Source: Methanosarcinales archaeon
GTDB taxonomy: Archaea; Halobacteriota; Methanosarcinia; Methanosarcinales; Methanogasteraceae
Assembly (NCBI GenBank): GCA_030672345.1
Contig: DAOVGO010000016.1
Span: forward strand, 1-12,493
Direction: 5' to 3'
Length of the DNA stretch: 12,493 nucleotides
The notes beneath the pieces were generated by a model that was not told where the DNA came from, searched no databases, and was given only the letters and a program-made list of their open reading frames with translations. The translations under genes were made by a program, and so were the position numbers. Positions 7,637-12,493 of this stretch are shown here, piece by piece (position 1 is the first letter of the stretch; each line of letters starts with the position of its first letter).

Positions 7637-8329
7637 TTATTCTATGTACCGATCTGTTAGATGCGACGGTAGAACAGGGTCATTCACCCCAACCTCCTCA
7701 AACGCCCTTGCGCGCCGCAGACACGACTCGCATCTGCCGCACGGCAGATCTCCTGACCTGTAGCAGGACCAGGATAACTCAAGCGGCGCACCATTCAGTA
7801 TGCCGAGACGCACGATATCTACCTTATTCATGCGGATAAGCGGCGCATTTATCTTTGGATGGCTGAGCGTACCGTATTCAAGTACGCGATCGAACCGCTC
7901 AACAAACTCGCGAGTATTGTCAGGAAATGTTCTCGCCTCCTCGAAATCAAGACCAACCGTGATAAAATCGTAATCATAGTTCTCTGCGTAGCCGGCTGCG
8001 ATAGCCATAAAGATCAGGTTCCTGGCAGGCACCCACACGCCGCGGGCGGTGTCAACTGCCTTTTCGCTGTCCAGTTCGTGCTCTGCGATCTGCGGCAGTT
8101 CTGACGTGCCGGCAAGCGCACCCGAAAAACGCGCAATCCACGGCAGTTCGATCACTTCATGCGGCACGCCAAACTTACTGCAGATCCGTGCGGCACATTC
8201 TATCTCTTTTGCTGCCGCCTGCTGCCCGTAATCAAAGGTCAGGCAGAGAACCTCTCTGCACTGGTCATAAGCATGTTTGAAAGCGACGGTTGAGTCCAGC
8301 CCTGCTGAGAGAAGGACCACCGAGTTCAT
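7637..8329 (-). CDS. queC: 7-cyano-7-deazaguanine (preQ0) synthase QueC
   Basis: A 230 aa cytoplasmic ATP-dependent enzyme that converts 7-carboxy-7-deazaguanine and ammonia to preQ0, the precursor of archaeosine in archaeal tRNA. Visible motifs: N-terminal PP-loop LLSAGLDST at 6-14, TFDYGQQA at 31-38, VWVPARNLIF at 98-107, FPDNTREF near 135-142, and the C-terminal zinc site C189, C197, C200, C203 in SCYRSGDLPCGRCESC. All expected residues are present and the length is typical. Its ATG overlaps the stop of the upstream aldolase-like gene by ATGA, so translation is coupled. Other deazaguanine genes (queD, queE, tgt, arcS) are not in the window. Confidence 0.96.
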   Translation of the reverse strand: MNSVVLLSAGLDSTVAFKHAYDQCREVLCLTFDYGQQAAAKEIECAARICSKFGVPHEVIELPWIARFSGALAGTSELPQIAEHELDSEKAVDTARGVWVPARNLIFMAIAAGYAENYDYDFITVGLDFEEARTFPDNTREFVERFDRVLEYGTLSHPKINAPLIRMNKVDIVRLGILNGAPLELSWSCYRSGDLPCGRCESCLRRARAFEEVGVNDPVLPSHLTDRYIE

Positions 8330-9456
8330 GACCGCATGTACTCCCGCACGATTCCAGCAGTCCCTTCGGATTTGAACGCCCTTATGAATTTACTCGCCTC
8401 TTCGTACGCCCGGTCCTCGATCACCGATACCGTCCCCTCGTCGAGAGAATATAGCTCCTTAAAGAACTCTTTTACCGCAAACTTGCTGTTTTTGCCGAAG
8501 ATTTCGATATCCCGCTTTCCTTCTGCCGCATATTTCGTAACCGTCCAGTCCCATATCCTCTGGTACAGGTTCGGCTCTTCGTCTTTCAGTACATCCCAGA
8601 CCAGATTCATCCAGAAGGTGCCGACGTTTCCCTTGATGATATCGCCGTGCGGGAACTGCTCTGCAATCAGGTGTCGCGGCGTCCCTGTGATGCCGTGCTG
8701 CGCGATCCGCACATCCAGATCGTTGTCCCGGAGCGCTTCTGCCACCGCCCGGGTCCTCAGGATGTCGATTGTGACCTGCTCGATTGGGTTGCCGTGCTCG
8801 TCGAAGATGTTGCCGTGCGTGCTGCCGTTTGCGATCGCAAGCACCTGCGGATGCACATCTGCCGAATTGAGCGACGTGATGAACGCCACTGCCTCATCAG
8901 GCGTTGTCAGCACCATGCCAGAGTCGTCGGTCCGCCCGATCTCGCCGACTTCCACCTCCAGCCCGAAGTCACGACCGCCCATCTCTGATTCTATGAATCG
9001 CGCAAGTTCGATCGTTGCATCGATGTTCGGCGCAAGTTCCTCTGCCGGGGTTCTGCCATCGAAATTGAAGAGGTGTGATGCATCGATCGCAAAACTGGTG
9101 AAACCGGCTTTGATCTGCGCTGCGATCAATTCCTTAACCGAATTAAGTTCTTCGACAGTCCCCTTCTTAACACCGATATGATCAGCGTGTAACGCCCAGA
9201 TATCAAGCCCTACATCGTGTGCGACCGCGCACGTCCGCATCGACAATTCCACAGGGGTAAGCCCGGTGTACCCGCCCTCTTGATTACACTCCGACTTTGC
9301 CAGTTCGATTATAATTGCAGAATCGAGATCCTTTGCAGCCCGGAAAATGCCTTTTGTGACGCCAGGGATGATTCTGGTGTTGCACGCCATAATAATGCAG
9401 TTTTTATCCTTTACAGCGTTGAATATGATTGATCCTGGTATTGGATTGCACTCCAT
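8326..9456 (-). CDS. Class II (zinc-dependent) fructose/tagatose-bisphosphate aldolase family protein
   Basis: A 376 aa TIM-barrel enzyme of the class II aldolase family (PF01116-like). Family landmarks in order: ALHADHIG at 88-95 with the equivalent of the catalytic Asp (D92) and zinc His (H93); SFAIDASH at 121-128; GLEVEVGEIG at 165-174 (acidic zinc/shell residue); LAIANGSTHG at 206-215 with zinc His H214; RIAQHGITGTP at 250-260 with zinc His H254; and the phosphate-loop IIKGNVGT at 273-280. Metal and catalytic residues therefore appear intact. It is longer than bacterial GatY/KbaY (about 285 aa), with a C-terminal extension and an N-terminus ending in NTRIIPG. Substrate is uncertain; archaea usually use a bifunctional FBP aldolase/phosphatase instead. 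Start: ATG at 9456 with GAGAGGTGA 6-7 nt upstream. Located 52 nt after tRNA-Leu and fused by ATGA overlap to queC. Confidence 0.85.
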   Translation of the reverse strand: MECNPIPGSIIFNAVKDKNCIIMACNTRIIPGVTKGIFRAAKDLDSAIIIELAKSECNQEGGYTGLTPVELSMRTCAVAHDVGLDIWALHADHIGVKKGTVEELNSVKELIAAQIKAGFTSFAIDASHLFNFDGRTPAEELAPNIDATIELARFIESEMGGRDFGLEVEVGEIGRTDDSGMVLTTPDEAVAFITSLNSADVHPQVLAIANGSTHGNIFDEHGNPIEQVTIDILRTRAVAEALRDNDLDVRIAQHGITGTPRHLIAEQFPHGDIIKGNVGTFWMNLVWDVLKDEEPNLYQRIWDWTVTKYAAEGKRDIEIFGKNSKFAVKEFFKELYSLDEGTVSVIEDRAYEEASKFIRAFKSEGTAGIVREYMRS

Positions 9457-9508
9457 GAAGATTCACCTCTCTTTAATTTGTAACTACCCGAATTAAGGGT
9501 TTTGGAGA

Positions 9509-9593
9509 TGCGGGGGGTGGGATTCGAACCCACGGACTCCTACGAGAATAGGCCCTCAACCTATCGCCTTTGACCTGGCTGGGCAACCCCCGC
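9509..9593 (-). tRNA. tRNA-Leu (GAG anticodon)
   Basis: 85-nt type II tRNA on the minus strand. Acceptor GCGGGGG pairs with CCCCCGC; D arm GCC...GGC with the AGCCAGGTCAAAG loop; anticodon stem ATAGG/CCTAT with loop TTGAGGG, giving anticodon GAG (Leu, CUY codons); long variable arm of about 14 nt; T arm GTGGG-TTCGAAT-CCCAC; discriminator A. CCA is not encoded, as usual in archaea. No intron is seen. A TATA-like GATTTATC lies at about 9633-9640 upstream. Confidence 0.95.
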
Positions 9594-9685
9594 GGGTTTA
9601 GGGGTATACCGACTCTTGTAACCATTCATTGATAAATCTATGTGATGGTATAGTGCCTGATTGACGCCCGGGGGTGGTGTGCGAT

Positions 9686-9696
9686 GGTTTATATGG
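9686..9696 (+). promoter_or_regulatory. TATA box of the marker-9 gene
   Basis: GGTTTATATGG, core TTTATAT at 9688-9694. The predicted transcription start, about 26 nt from the centre, is near 9715-9718, at the first of three tandem 13-bp repeats. The mRNA would therefore have a leader of about 80 nt holding the repeats. Confidence 0.55.
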
Positions 9697-9710
9697 GCGC
9701 CCGGACCCGC

Positions 9711-9749
9711 AACCATGAACCACAACCATAAACCACAACCATGAACCAC
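9711..9749 (+). repeat. Three tandem 13-bp repeats in the marker-9 leader
   Basis: AACCATGAACCAC at 9711-9723, AACCATAAACCAC at 9724-9736 (one change) and AACCATGAACCAC at 9737-9749. Copies one and three each contain an ATG that opens a small frame; see the two short upstream reading frames at 9715 and 9741. Confidence 0.9.
9715..9744 (+). other. Upstream micro-ORF 1 (9 codons)
   Basis: ATG to TGA encodes MNHNHKPQP. The ATG lies at or next to the predicted transcription start, so it could be a leaderless micro-ORF. Its TGA overlaps the ATG of micro-ORF 2 (ATGA). A translation role is inferred from the overlaps only. Confidence 0.3.
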
Positions 9750-9800
9750 AACGTTGATATGCAACAATTTCGATATCAACGAAGAGAGGCGTTTATTTGA
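9741..9800 (+). other. Upstream micro-ORF 2 (19 codons) overlapping the marker-9 start
   Basis: ATG at 9741 encodes MNHNVDMQQFRYQRREAFI and stops at TGA 9798-9800, which overlaps the TTG start of the marker-9 gene at 9797 (TTGA). This resembles translational coupling or a leader peptide controlling initiation at a weak TTG codon. It could also be a by-product of the repeats. Confidence 0.3.
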
Positions 9801-10924
9801 CTGGCTTTGACATACACATTGGTTACGCGCAGATTAGAAACCCGATTGCGCTTGCGGCGATGGCGGGCATCGCTGATCTCGATTTTGTCAGGAAAGTTGC
9901 CATGAGTGCCGGGCTTGCTGTACTCGGCGGATACAACCTGGATGATGCGACAAACGACGCTGCGATGCGGATCATGGAACGCGGGCGTGCTGAATTCGTA
10001 ACACCCGAACCGATCGAGTATCTGCGAAGCGAGCTGGAACGACTGAACGAGATGGAAGATCCGCCCGCAATCGCGTTAAACGTCCGCAGTACTGAGATGA
10101 AACCGCTGCTAAGTGCGGCACTTCTTGCAAAGGAGTATGGTGCGATCCTTGAGATCGATGCGCACTGCAGACAGCCTGAGATGACCAGTATTGGCGTGGG
10201 AGAACCTCTTCTCCGCGATCCGGATAGATTGGCATCGATGATCTCCAGAGTCAAGAAGACCGGGGTTGCTCTGTGCGTGAAGACGCGATCCGGCGTCGTT
10301 GATGATGAAAGGCTTGCGATCGCGATCGAGCAGGCAGGCGCGGACGCGATCCACATCGATGCCATGAAACCGGGTGCGGGCACTGATCACCGTGCGATCA
10401 AGGTGACAAGGAACGCGACCGATCTATTCATCATCGGCAATAATTCTGTTGTGGACTTTGGAAGCGCAAAAGCGATGTTCGGGCATGGCGCGGATATGGT
10501 CTCGCTCGCAAGAGCCACATTAGCGAATTCTGACGTGATAGACACCCTTGTTCAGCACATAACCGTGTTTCAGGAGCAGACCGGATGGTACAATGCTCCA
10601 AAACACATCTGCAGCGGGGGGGACGATCGGGCGCTCGCTTTCTGCTGCTTACCTGTCAAACCGTGTGCGATTCATGGGGTACTCAACAGATACGGGATAA
10701 CGCCGCAGGAGTTCGCAGACCTGAAAGTGGAACTCTCACGCGGCACGCCGCTCGAACTCGGGGACAATACGTGCTTCGGGACGCTGATCTGGTGCTGCAA
10801 ACTCACGAAGCCGTGTTTCCTGCGAAACGCCGTACTCGAACAGATCGGTCTCTCCGGAGTCGAGTACATGAAACTCAAGAAACGTCTTTCAGAGGCGATC
10901 CTTGAGCGTCTTCGCGGGCATTAA
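9797..10924 (+). CDS. Dus-like flavoprotein with methanogenesis marker 9 domain
   Basis: A 375 aa protein. Residues 1-260 are a TIM-barrel like tRNA-dihydrouridine synthase/FMN oxidoreductases: NPIALAAMAGIAD at 15-27, LEIDAHCRQPEM ... GVGEPLLRDP at 118-142 in place of the Dus catalytic-Cys region (C124), LCVKTRSGVVDD at 159-170 with the FMN-contacting Lys, and the phosphate-binding IIGNNSVVDF ... ADMVSLARATL at 212-242. Residues 270-365 form the Cys-rich domain recognised as putative methanogenesis marker 9 (TIGR03277-like): C272, CCLPVKPC at 283-290, C326 and CCKLTKPC at 333-340. That domain is known as restricted to methanogens and relatives; its function is unproven. Start is TTG with GAGAGG at 9784-9789, 7 nt upstream. 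It overlaps the convergent UspA gene by 3-4 nt. Substrate (tRNA uridine or other) cannot be decided from sequence. Confidence 0.9.
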   Translation: MTGFDIHIGYAQIRNPIALAAMAGIADLDFVRKVAMSAGLAVLGGYNLDDATNDAAMRIMERGRAEFVTPEPIEYLRSELERLNEMEDPPAIALNVRSTEMKPLLSAALLAKEYGAILEIDAHCRQPEMTSIGVGEPLLRDPDRLASMISRVKKTGVALCVKTRSGVVDDERLAIAIEQAGADAIHIDAMKPGAGTDHRAIKVTRNATDLFIIGNNSVVDFGSAKAMFGHGADMVSLARATLANSDVIDTLVQHITVFQEQTGWYNAPKHICSGGDDRALAFCCLPVKPCAIHGVLNRYGITPQEFADLKVELSRGTPLELGDNTCFGTLIWCCKLTKPCFLRNAVLEQIGLSGVEYMKLKKRLSEAILERLRGH

Positions 10925-11385
10925 TCAGCAGCACCCTCATCACCAGTACCGCGAATGATCATCACCGGTATGGTTGATGTGTGGGCAACCGTGCTTGCGA
11001 CGCTTCCAAGAAGGATCCGGTCAAGCCCGGTCTTGCCGAGCGTGCCCATCACGATCAGGTCGATCTCGTTCTCATTCGCATAATCAACGATCTCGTGCGC
11101 GGGATGTCCGTCCAGAACAACGCCCTTGACCAATATGCCAGACTGCTCGCCCTTATCCTCCACATACTTCAGAGCCTCGTTGCCTTCGACGCGCAACAGT
11201 TCGTACATGCTTTCCCATGCGGCGTCCATCGGCATGGAAGCGAATACGCTTGTGTCGAGCACGTACACAGCGCAAACATCTGCGCCGGCGACGCGGGCAA
11301 GTTCGATGCCATATTTGACCGCTCTTCTGGTGTTAGCCGAGCCGTCTGTTGCAATCAGAATTTTTTTATACAATTCCTGCTCCAT
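10921..11385 (-). CDS. Universal stress protein, UspA family
   Basis: About 154 aa (161 from an ATG at 11406), a single cytoplasmic Usp domain. N-terminal KKILIATDGSANTRRAVKYG carries the first strand with the ATP-contacting Asp; the C-terminal GTLGKTGLDRILLGSVAS matches the ATP-binding G-x2-G-x9-G-S motif, so it should be of the nucleotide-binding type. The final strand is TIPVMIIRG. The start at 11385 (MEQELYKK) is preferred because GAGGTG at 11391-11396 lies 5 nt upstream of it and inside the longer frame. A TATA-like CTTATCAATTC at 11437-11447 fits a short leader. Convergent and overlapping at the stop codons with the marker-9 gene. Specific stress or partner unknown. Confidence 0.95.
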   Translation of the reverse strand: MEQELYKKILIATDGSANTRRAVKYGIELARVAGADVCAVYVLDTSVFASMPMDAAWESMYELLRVEGNEALKYVEDKGEQSGILVKGVVLDGHPAHEIVDYANENEIDLIVMGTLGKTGLDRILLGSVASTVAHTSTIPVMIIRGTGDEGAAD

Positions 11386-11436
11386 AAAACCACCTCGCTT
11401 ACCCATACTACTACTGTTGAGATAAGGTTTGTGTTA

Positions 11437-11447
11437 GAATTGATAAG
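11437..11447 (-). promoter_or_regulatory. TATA-like promoter of the UspA gene
   Basis: CTTATCAATTC on the minus strand, centred near 11442, predicting a start near 11416 and a leader of about 30 nt containing the GAGGTG ribosome binding site. The match to a TATA box is moderate. Confidence 0.4.
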
Positions 11448-11452
11448 AAGAA

Positions 11453-11478
11453 TGCAGCCCCGGTGTAGAGGGGCTGCA
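11453..11478. promoter_or_regulatory. Perfect 9-bp inverted repeat upstream of UspA (possible operator)
   Basis: TGCAGCCCC, 8-nt spacer, GGGGCTGCA: a perfect 9-8-9 inverted repeat directly upstream of the UspA TATA-like box. Position next to the BRE/TATA suggests a regulator binding site; a stable RNA or DNA hairpin from a transcript on the other strand is the alternative. Confidence 0.4.
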
Positions 11479-11660
11479 GACCCCACGCGAATGGAGTTTT
11501 CAACCACACGAAACGGATGTGTCGGAGAATAACATGTGTGGTAATTATCATTATGAGGTCACATCCTTATATATGTGTTTGTGAAAAGGTTGTCACTCGT
11601 TTCTCACTATGATGACAATTATGTAACTACCTGACCATACGTCCGAACCACTGGTTCTTG

Positions 11661-11670
11661 ACATTTTATA
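11661..11670 (+). promoter_or_regulatory. TATA box upstream of the interrupted gene
   Basis: ACATTTTATA with core TTTTATA at 11664-11670. Predicted start near 11693, which coincides with a GTG at 11692 that opens the frame continuing to the ATG at 11860 and into the element. Either a leaderless GTG start or a long leader is possible. Confidence 0.4.
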
Positions 11671-11859
11671 CACCCCTATGACGTCTCTGATGTGAGCCCA
11701 AACAAACGATCCGGGATGTTGCAGGACGCATCACCTGAATCGGGATCGCTGAGTGCAGAAAAAAGCATTAGTGTACACTATACACGGCTATTTTTGCTCA
11801 AAAACGATTCCCCAAAACCCCCTGGCTCCTGCAAGGCGCAGAAACGAGATCATAAGAAC

Positions 11860-11895
11860 ATGGCTGACAGAAACACAAACAAAAAAAGCATGTAA
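11860..11895 (+). pseudogene. 5' fragment of a gene interrupted by the 236-bp element
   Basis: ATG at 11860 encodes MADRNTNKKS and then runs into the element, where TAA at 11893-11895 stops it. Removing the element plus one 8-bp target copy joins this frame without shift to the open frame on the right (ILNGMAILIMIGYAV...). The joined N-terminus, basic residues then a hydrophobic helix, is what a membrane-anchored or exported protein should have. The same frame is open upstream to GTG 11692, so the true start may be earlier. There is no clear Shine-Dalgarno before 11860. Confidence 0.5.
11884..11891 (+). repeat. Target site duplication, left copy
   Basis: AAAAGCAT immediately left of the element; repeated exactly at 12128-12135 immediately right of it. 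Eight bp is the duplication length of IS66-like transposition, among a few other families. Confidence 0.75.
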
Positions 11896-12127
11896 CTACT
11901 CAGGTATACTGATCGGCCTCCTGATTGCGATCCTGTACTTTCTGGCAAGAAAAATAACCGCGGAGGGCGCAGAGGAACGCAGAGCATTTAACTATTTATC
12001 CCCCCCTCCGCGCCCCTCTGCGTACTCTGCGGTTAAATTCCCTGTTTGGTTGCATTATGCCCCATGTCTCGGGTAGTTCCTACATAGCGAAGTCCCCCGA
12101 TATTGGTTTAGGTACCTGAGTAGTTAC
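11892..12127. mobile_element. MITE-like non-autonomous element (236 bp), IS66-like ends
   Basis: Bounded by perfect 15-bp terminal inverted repeats, GTAACTACTCAGGTA at 11892-11906 and its reverse complement at 12113-12127, and flanked by a perfect 8-bp direct repeat AAAAGCAT. Terminal GTAA and 8-bp target duplications are hallmarks of the IS66 family, so mobilisation by an IS66-type transposase is a reasonable inference. No transposase is encoded. The interior holds a GC-rich palindrome (11956-12034) and an internal CGGGTAGTTCC (12070-12080) resembling the terminal repeat. It interrupts a reading frame (see 11860 and 12146). Confidence 0.8.
11956..12034. repeat. Large imperfect palindrome of the CCGCRGAGG...CGCAGAG type
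   Basis: Two 29-nt arms, 11956-11984 and 12006-12034, match in reverse complement at 23 of 29 positions around a 21-nt loop. The arms are built on CGCAGAGG-like units. Such sequences recur across many unrelated genomes and are often mistranslated as short proteins with TAEGAEERR or RPSAYSAV; both strings appear here. Its role is unknown; it would fold into a long hairpin in DNA or RNA. Confidence 0.8.
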
Positions 12128-12135
12128 AAAAGCAT
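12128..12135 (+). repeat. Target site duplication, right copy
   Basis: AAAAGCAT, identical to 11884-11891 and directly abutting the right terminal inverted repeat. Confidence 0.75.
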
Positions 12136-12145
12136 TCTGAATGGG

Positions 12146-12493
12146 ATGGCGATCCTGATCATGATCGGGTACGCGGTCGTCTGGTCTGTCGGGTGCAGCC
12201 CGATGGCAATACTTGCGCACGAGACGCTCGGGTGCGCCGGCATCGACTCGCGGATAGCTCTTGCTGGTGTGGCTGGTGTGGAGTCGTACGGACACGATTA
12301 CATCATGATGAAACCGTACGAACCGAGATATCTGGGTCTGCACCTCCAGGGAAACATCGACTACAACAACCCGCTGCGGCAGTACAACAGCACCGATGAG
12401 TTCCTGAACGATGGCAACGACATGCTGCCACCTGTTGCGCTGATAATCGATGCGGCGTATGAGTGTGCCGGGTGTGTTCTGGGAAGCGATTGC
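12146..12493 (+). CDS. Unrecognised membrane-anchored or exported protein, partial (runs off the right edge)
   Basis: The frame is open from 12077 to the end of the window; the first usable start is ATG 12146, giving at least 116 aa. It begins MAILIMIGYAVVWSVGCSPM, a hydrophobic helix with a Cys that could also be a lipobox-like or signal segment, followed by a polar region (KPYEPRYLGLHLQGNIDYNN, then NPLRQYNSTDEF) and a Cys cluster AAYECAGCVLGSDC (C107, C110, C116). Codon use resembles the chromosomal neighbours. I do not recognise the family. The original start was probably upstream of the element (ATG 11860 or GTG 11692), so the present product is either N-terminally shortened or not expressed, since the element lies between promoter and body. 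No good Shine-Dalgarno precedes 12146. Confidence 0.6.
   Translation, partial: MAILIMIGYAVVWSVGCSPMAILAHETLGCAGIDSRIALAGVAGVESYGHDYIMMKPYEPRYLGLHLQGNIDYNNPLRQYNSTDEFLNDGNDMLPPVALIIDAAYECAGCVLGSDC

Larger units (their letters stand above)
11407..11859. other. Gene-poor AT-rich intergenic region
   Basis: No convincing gene on either strand. Besides the UspA promoter it holds: a 7-bp inverted repeat ACCACAC (11503-11509)/GTGTGGT (11536-11542); a plus-strand TATA CTTATATATG at 11566-11575 followed by only a five-codon frame at 11609; a lone GTAACTAC at 11623-11630 matching the ends of the element further right; and a plus-strand TATA ACATTTTATA at 11661-11670, about 26 nt before a GTG at 11692. 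The last promoter probably drives the interrupted gene that follows. Confidence 0.5.

Noticed and set aside
8336..9181. 281-codon frame antisense to the aldolase gene
   Set aside because: The aldolase frame has all family motifs; the antisense product is Ser-rich and unrecognisable, an artefact of codon bias.
9711..9749. Tandem 13-bp repeats as a CRISPR-like array
   Set aside because: Units are directly adjacent with no spacers and are too short for CRISPR repeats.
11753..12076. 107-codon plus-strand frame ending PRPSAYSAVKFPVWLHY
   Set aside because: It crosses the left boundary of the mobile element and its palindrome; the TAEGAEERR/RPSAYSAV strings are the usual false translation of this repeat.

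Overview
The window is a piece of an archaeal chromosome, most likely from a methanogenic or anaerobic methane/alkane-oxidising euryarchaeon (Methanomicrobia-like or ANME-like). The best pointer is a Dus-like flavoprotein carrying the Cys-rich methanogenesis-marker-9 domain. DUF366, an archaeal QueC, an archaeal double GspF/TadC-type membrane protein, a type II tRNA-Leu without encoded CCA, and TATA boxes about 26 nt upstream of leaderless starts all agree. The exact lineage cannot be read from the sequence.

Layout, left to right. (1) 66-604 (+): a small operon with a BECR/PBECR-like putative RNase and an overlapping DUF2283 gene, resembling a toxin-antitoxin module; the first gene may extend past the left edge. 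(2) 706-1674 (-): a MoxR-type AAA+ ATPase with its own leaderless promoter and no DUF58/VWA partner in view. (3) 1916-6795 (-): a two-gene operon made of a 737-749 aa coiled-coil protein followed by an 883 aa double-module TadC/FlaJ-like pilus platform protein. The secretion ATPase that normally accompanies the platform is absent from the window, and both genes carry recent-looking internal duplications (195 and 201 bp). (4) 6863-7495 (+): a DUF366 protein, divergent from the coiled-coil operon. (5) 7637-9593 (-): tRNA-Leu(GAG), then a class II aldolase-family enzyme, then queC with a 4-nt ATGA overlap. (6) 9711-10924 (+): the marker-9 protein, preceded by three 13-bp repeats that form a chain of two overlapping tiny upstream ORFs ending on its TTG start. 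(7) 10921-11385 (-): a UspA universal stress protein, convergent with the marker-9 gene. (8) 11386-12493: a gene-poor stretch, then an apparently interrupted gene.

The most notable structure is at 11884-12135. A 236-bp element with perfect 15-bp terminal inverted repeats (GTAACTACTCAGGTA) is flanked by a perfect 8-bp target duplication (AAAAGCAT). It sits inside a reading frame: removing the element and one copy of the duplication joins the frame starting at 11860 to the open frame that runs off the right edge, giving a basic N-terminus followed by a membrane segment. The 8-bp duplication and GTAA termini resemble the IS66 family, so this looks like a non-autonomous MITE. It contains a GC-rich palindrome of the widespread type that translates as TAEGAEERR.

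Functionally the window mixes tRNA modification (QueC for archaeosine, possibly the Dus-like marker-9 protein), central carbon metabolism (aldolase), stress response (UspA), an envelope or pilus-like assembly (coiled coil plus TadC), and accessory DNA (toxin-antitoxin-like pair, MITE).
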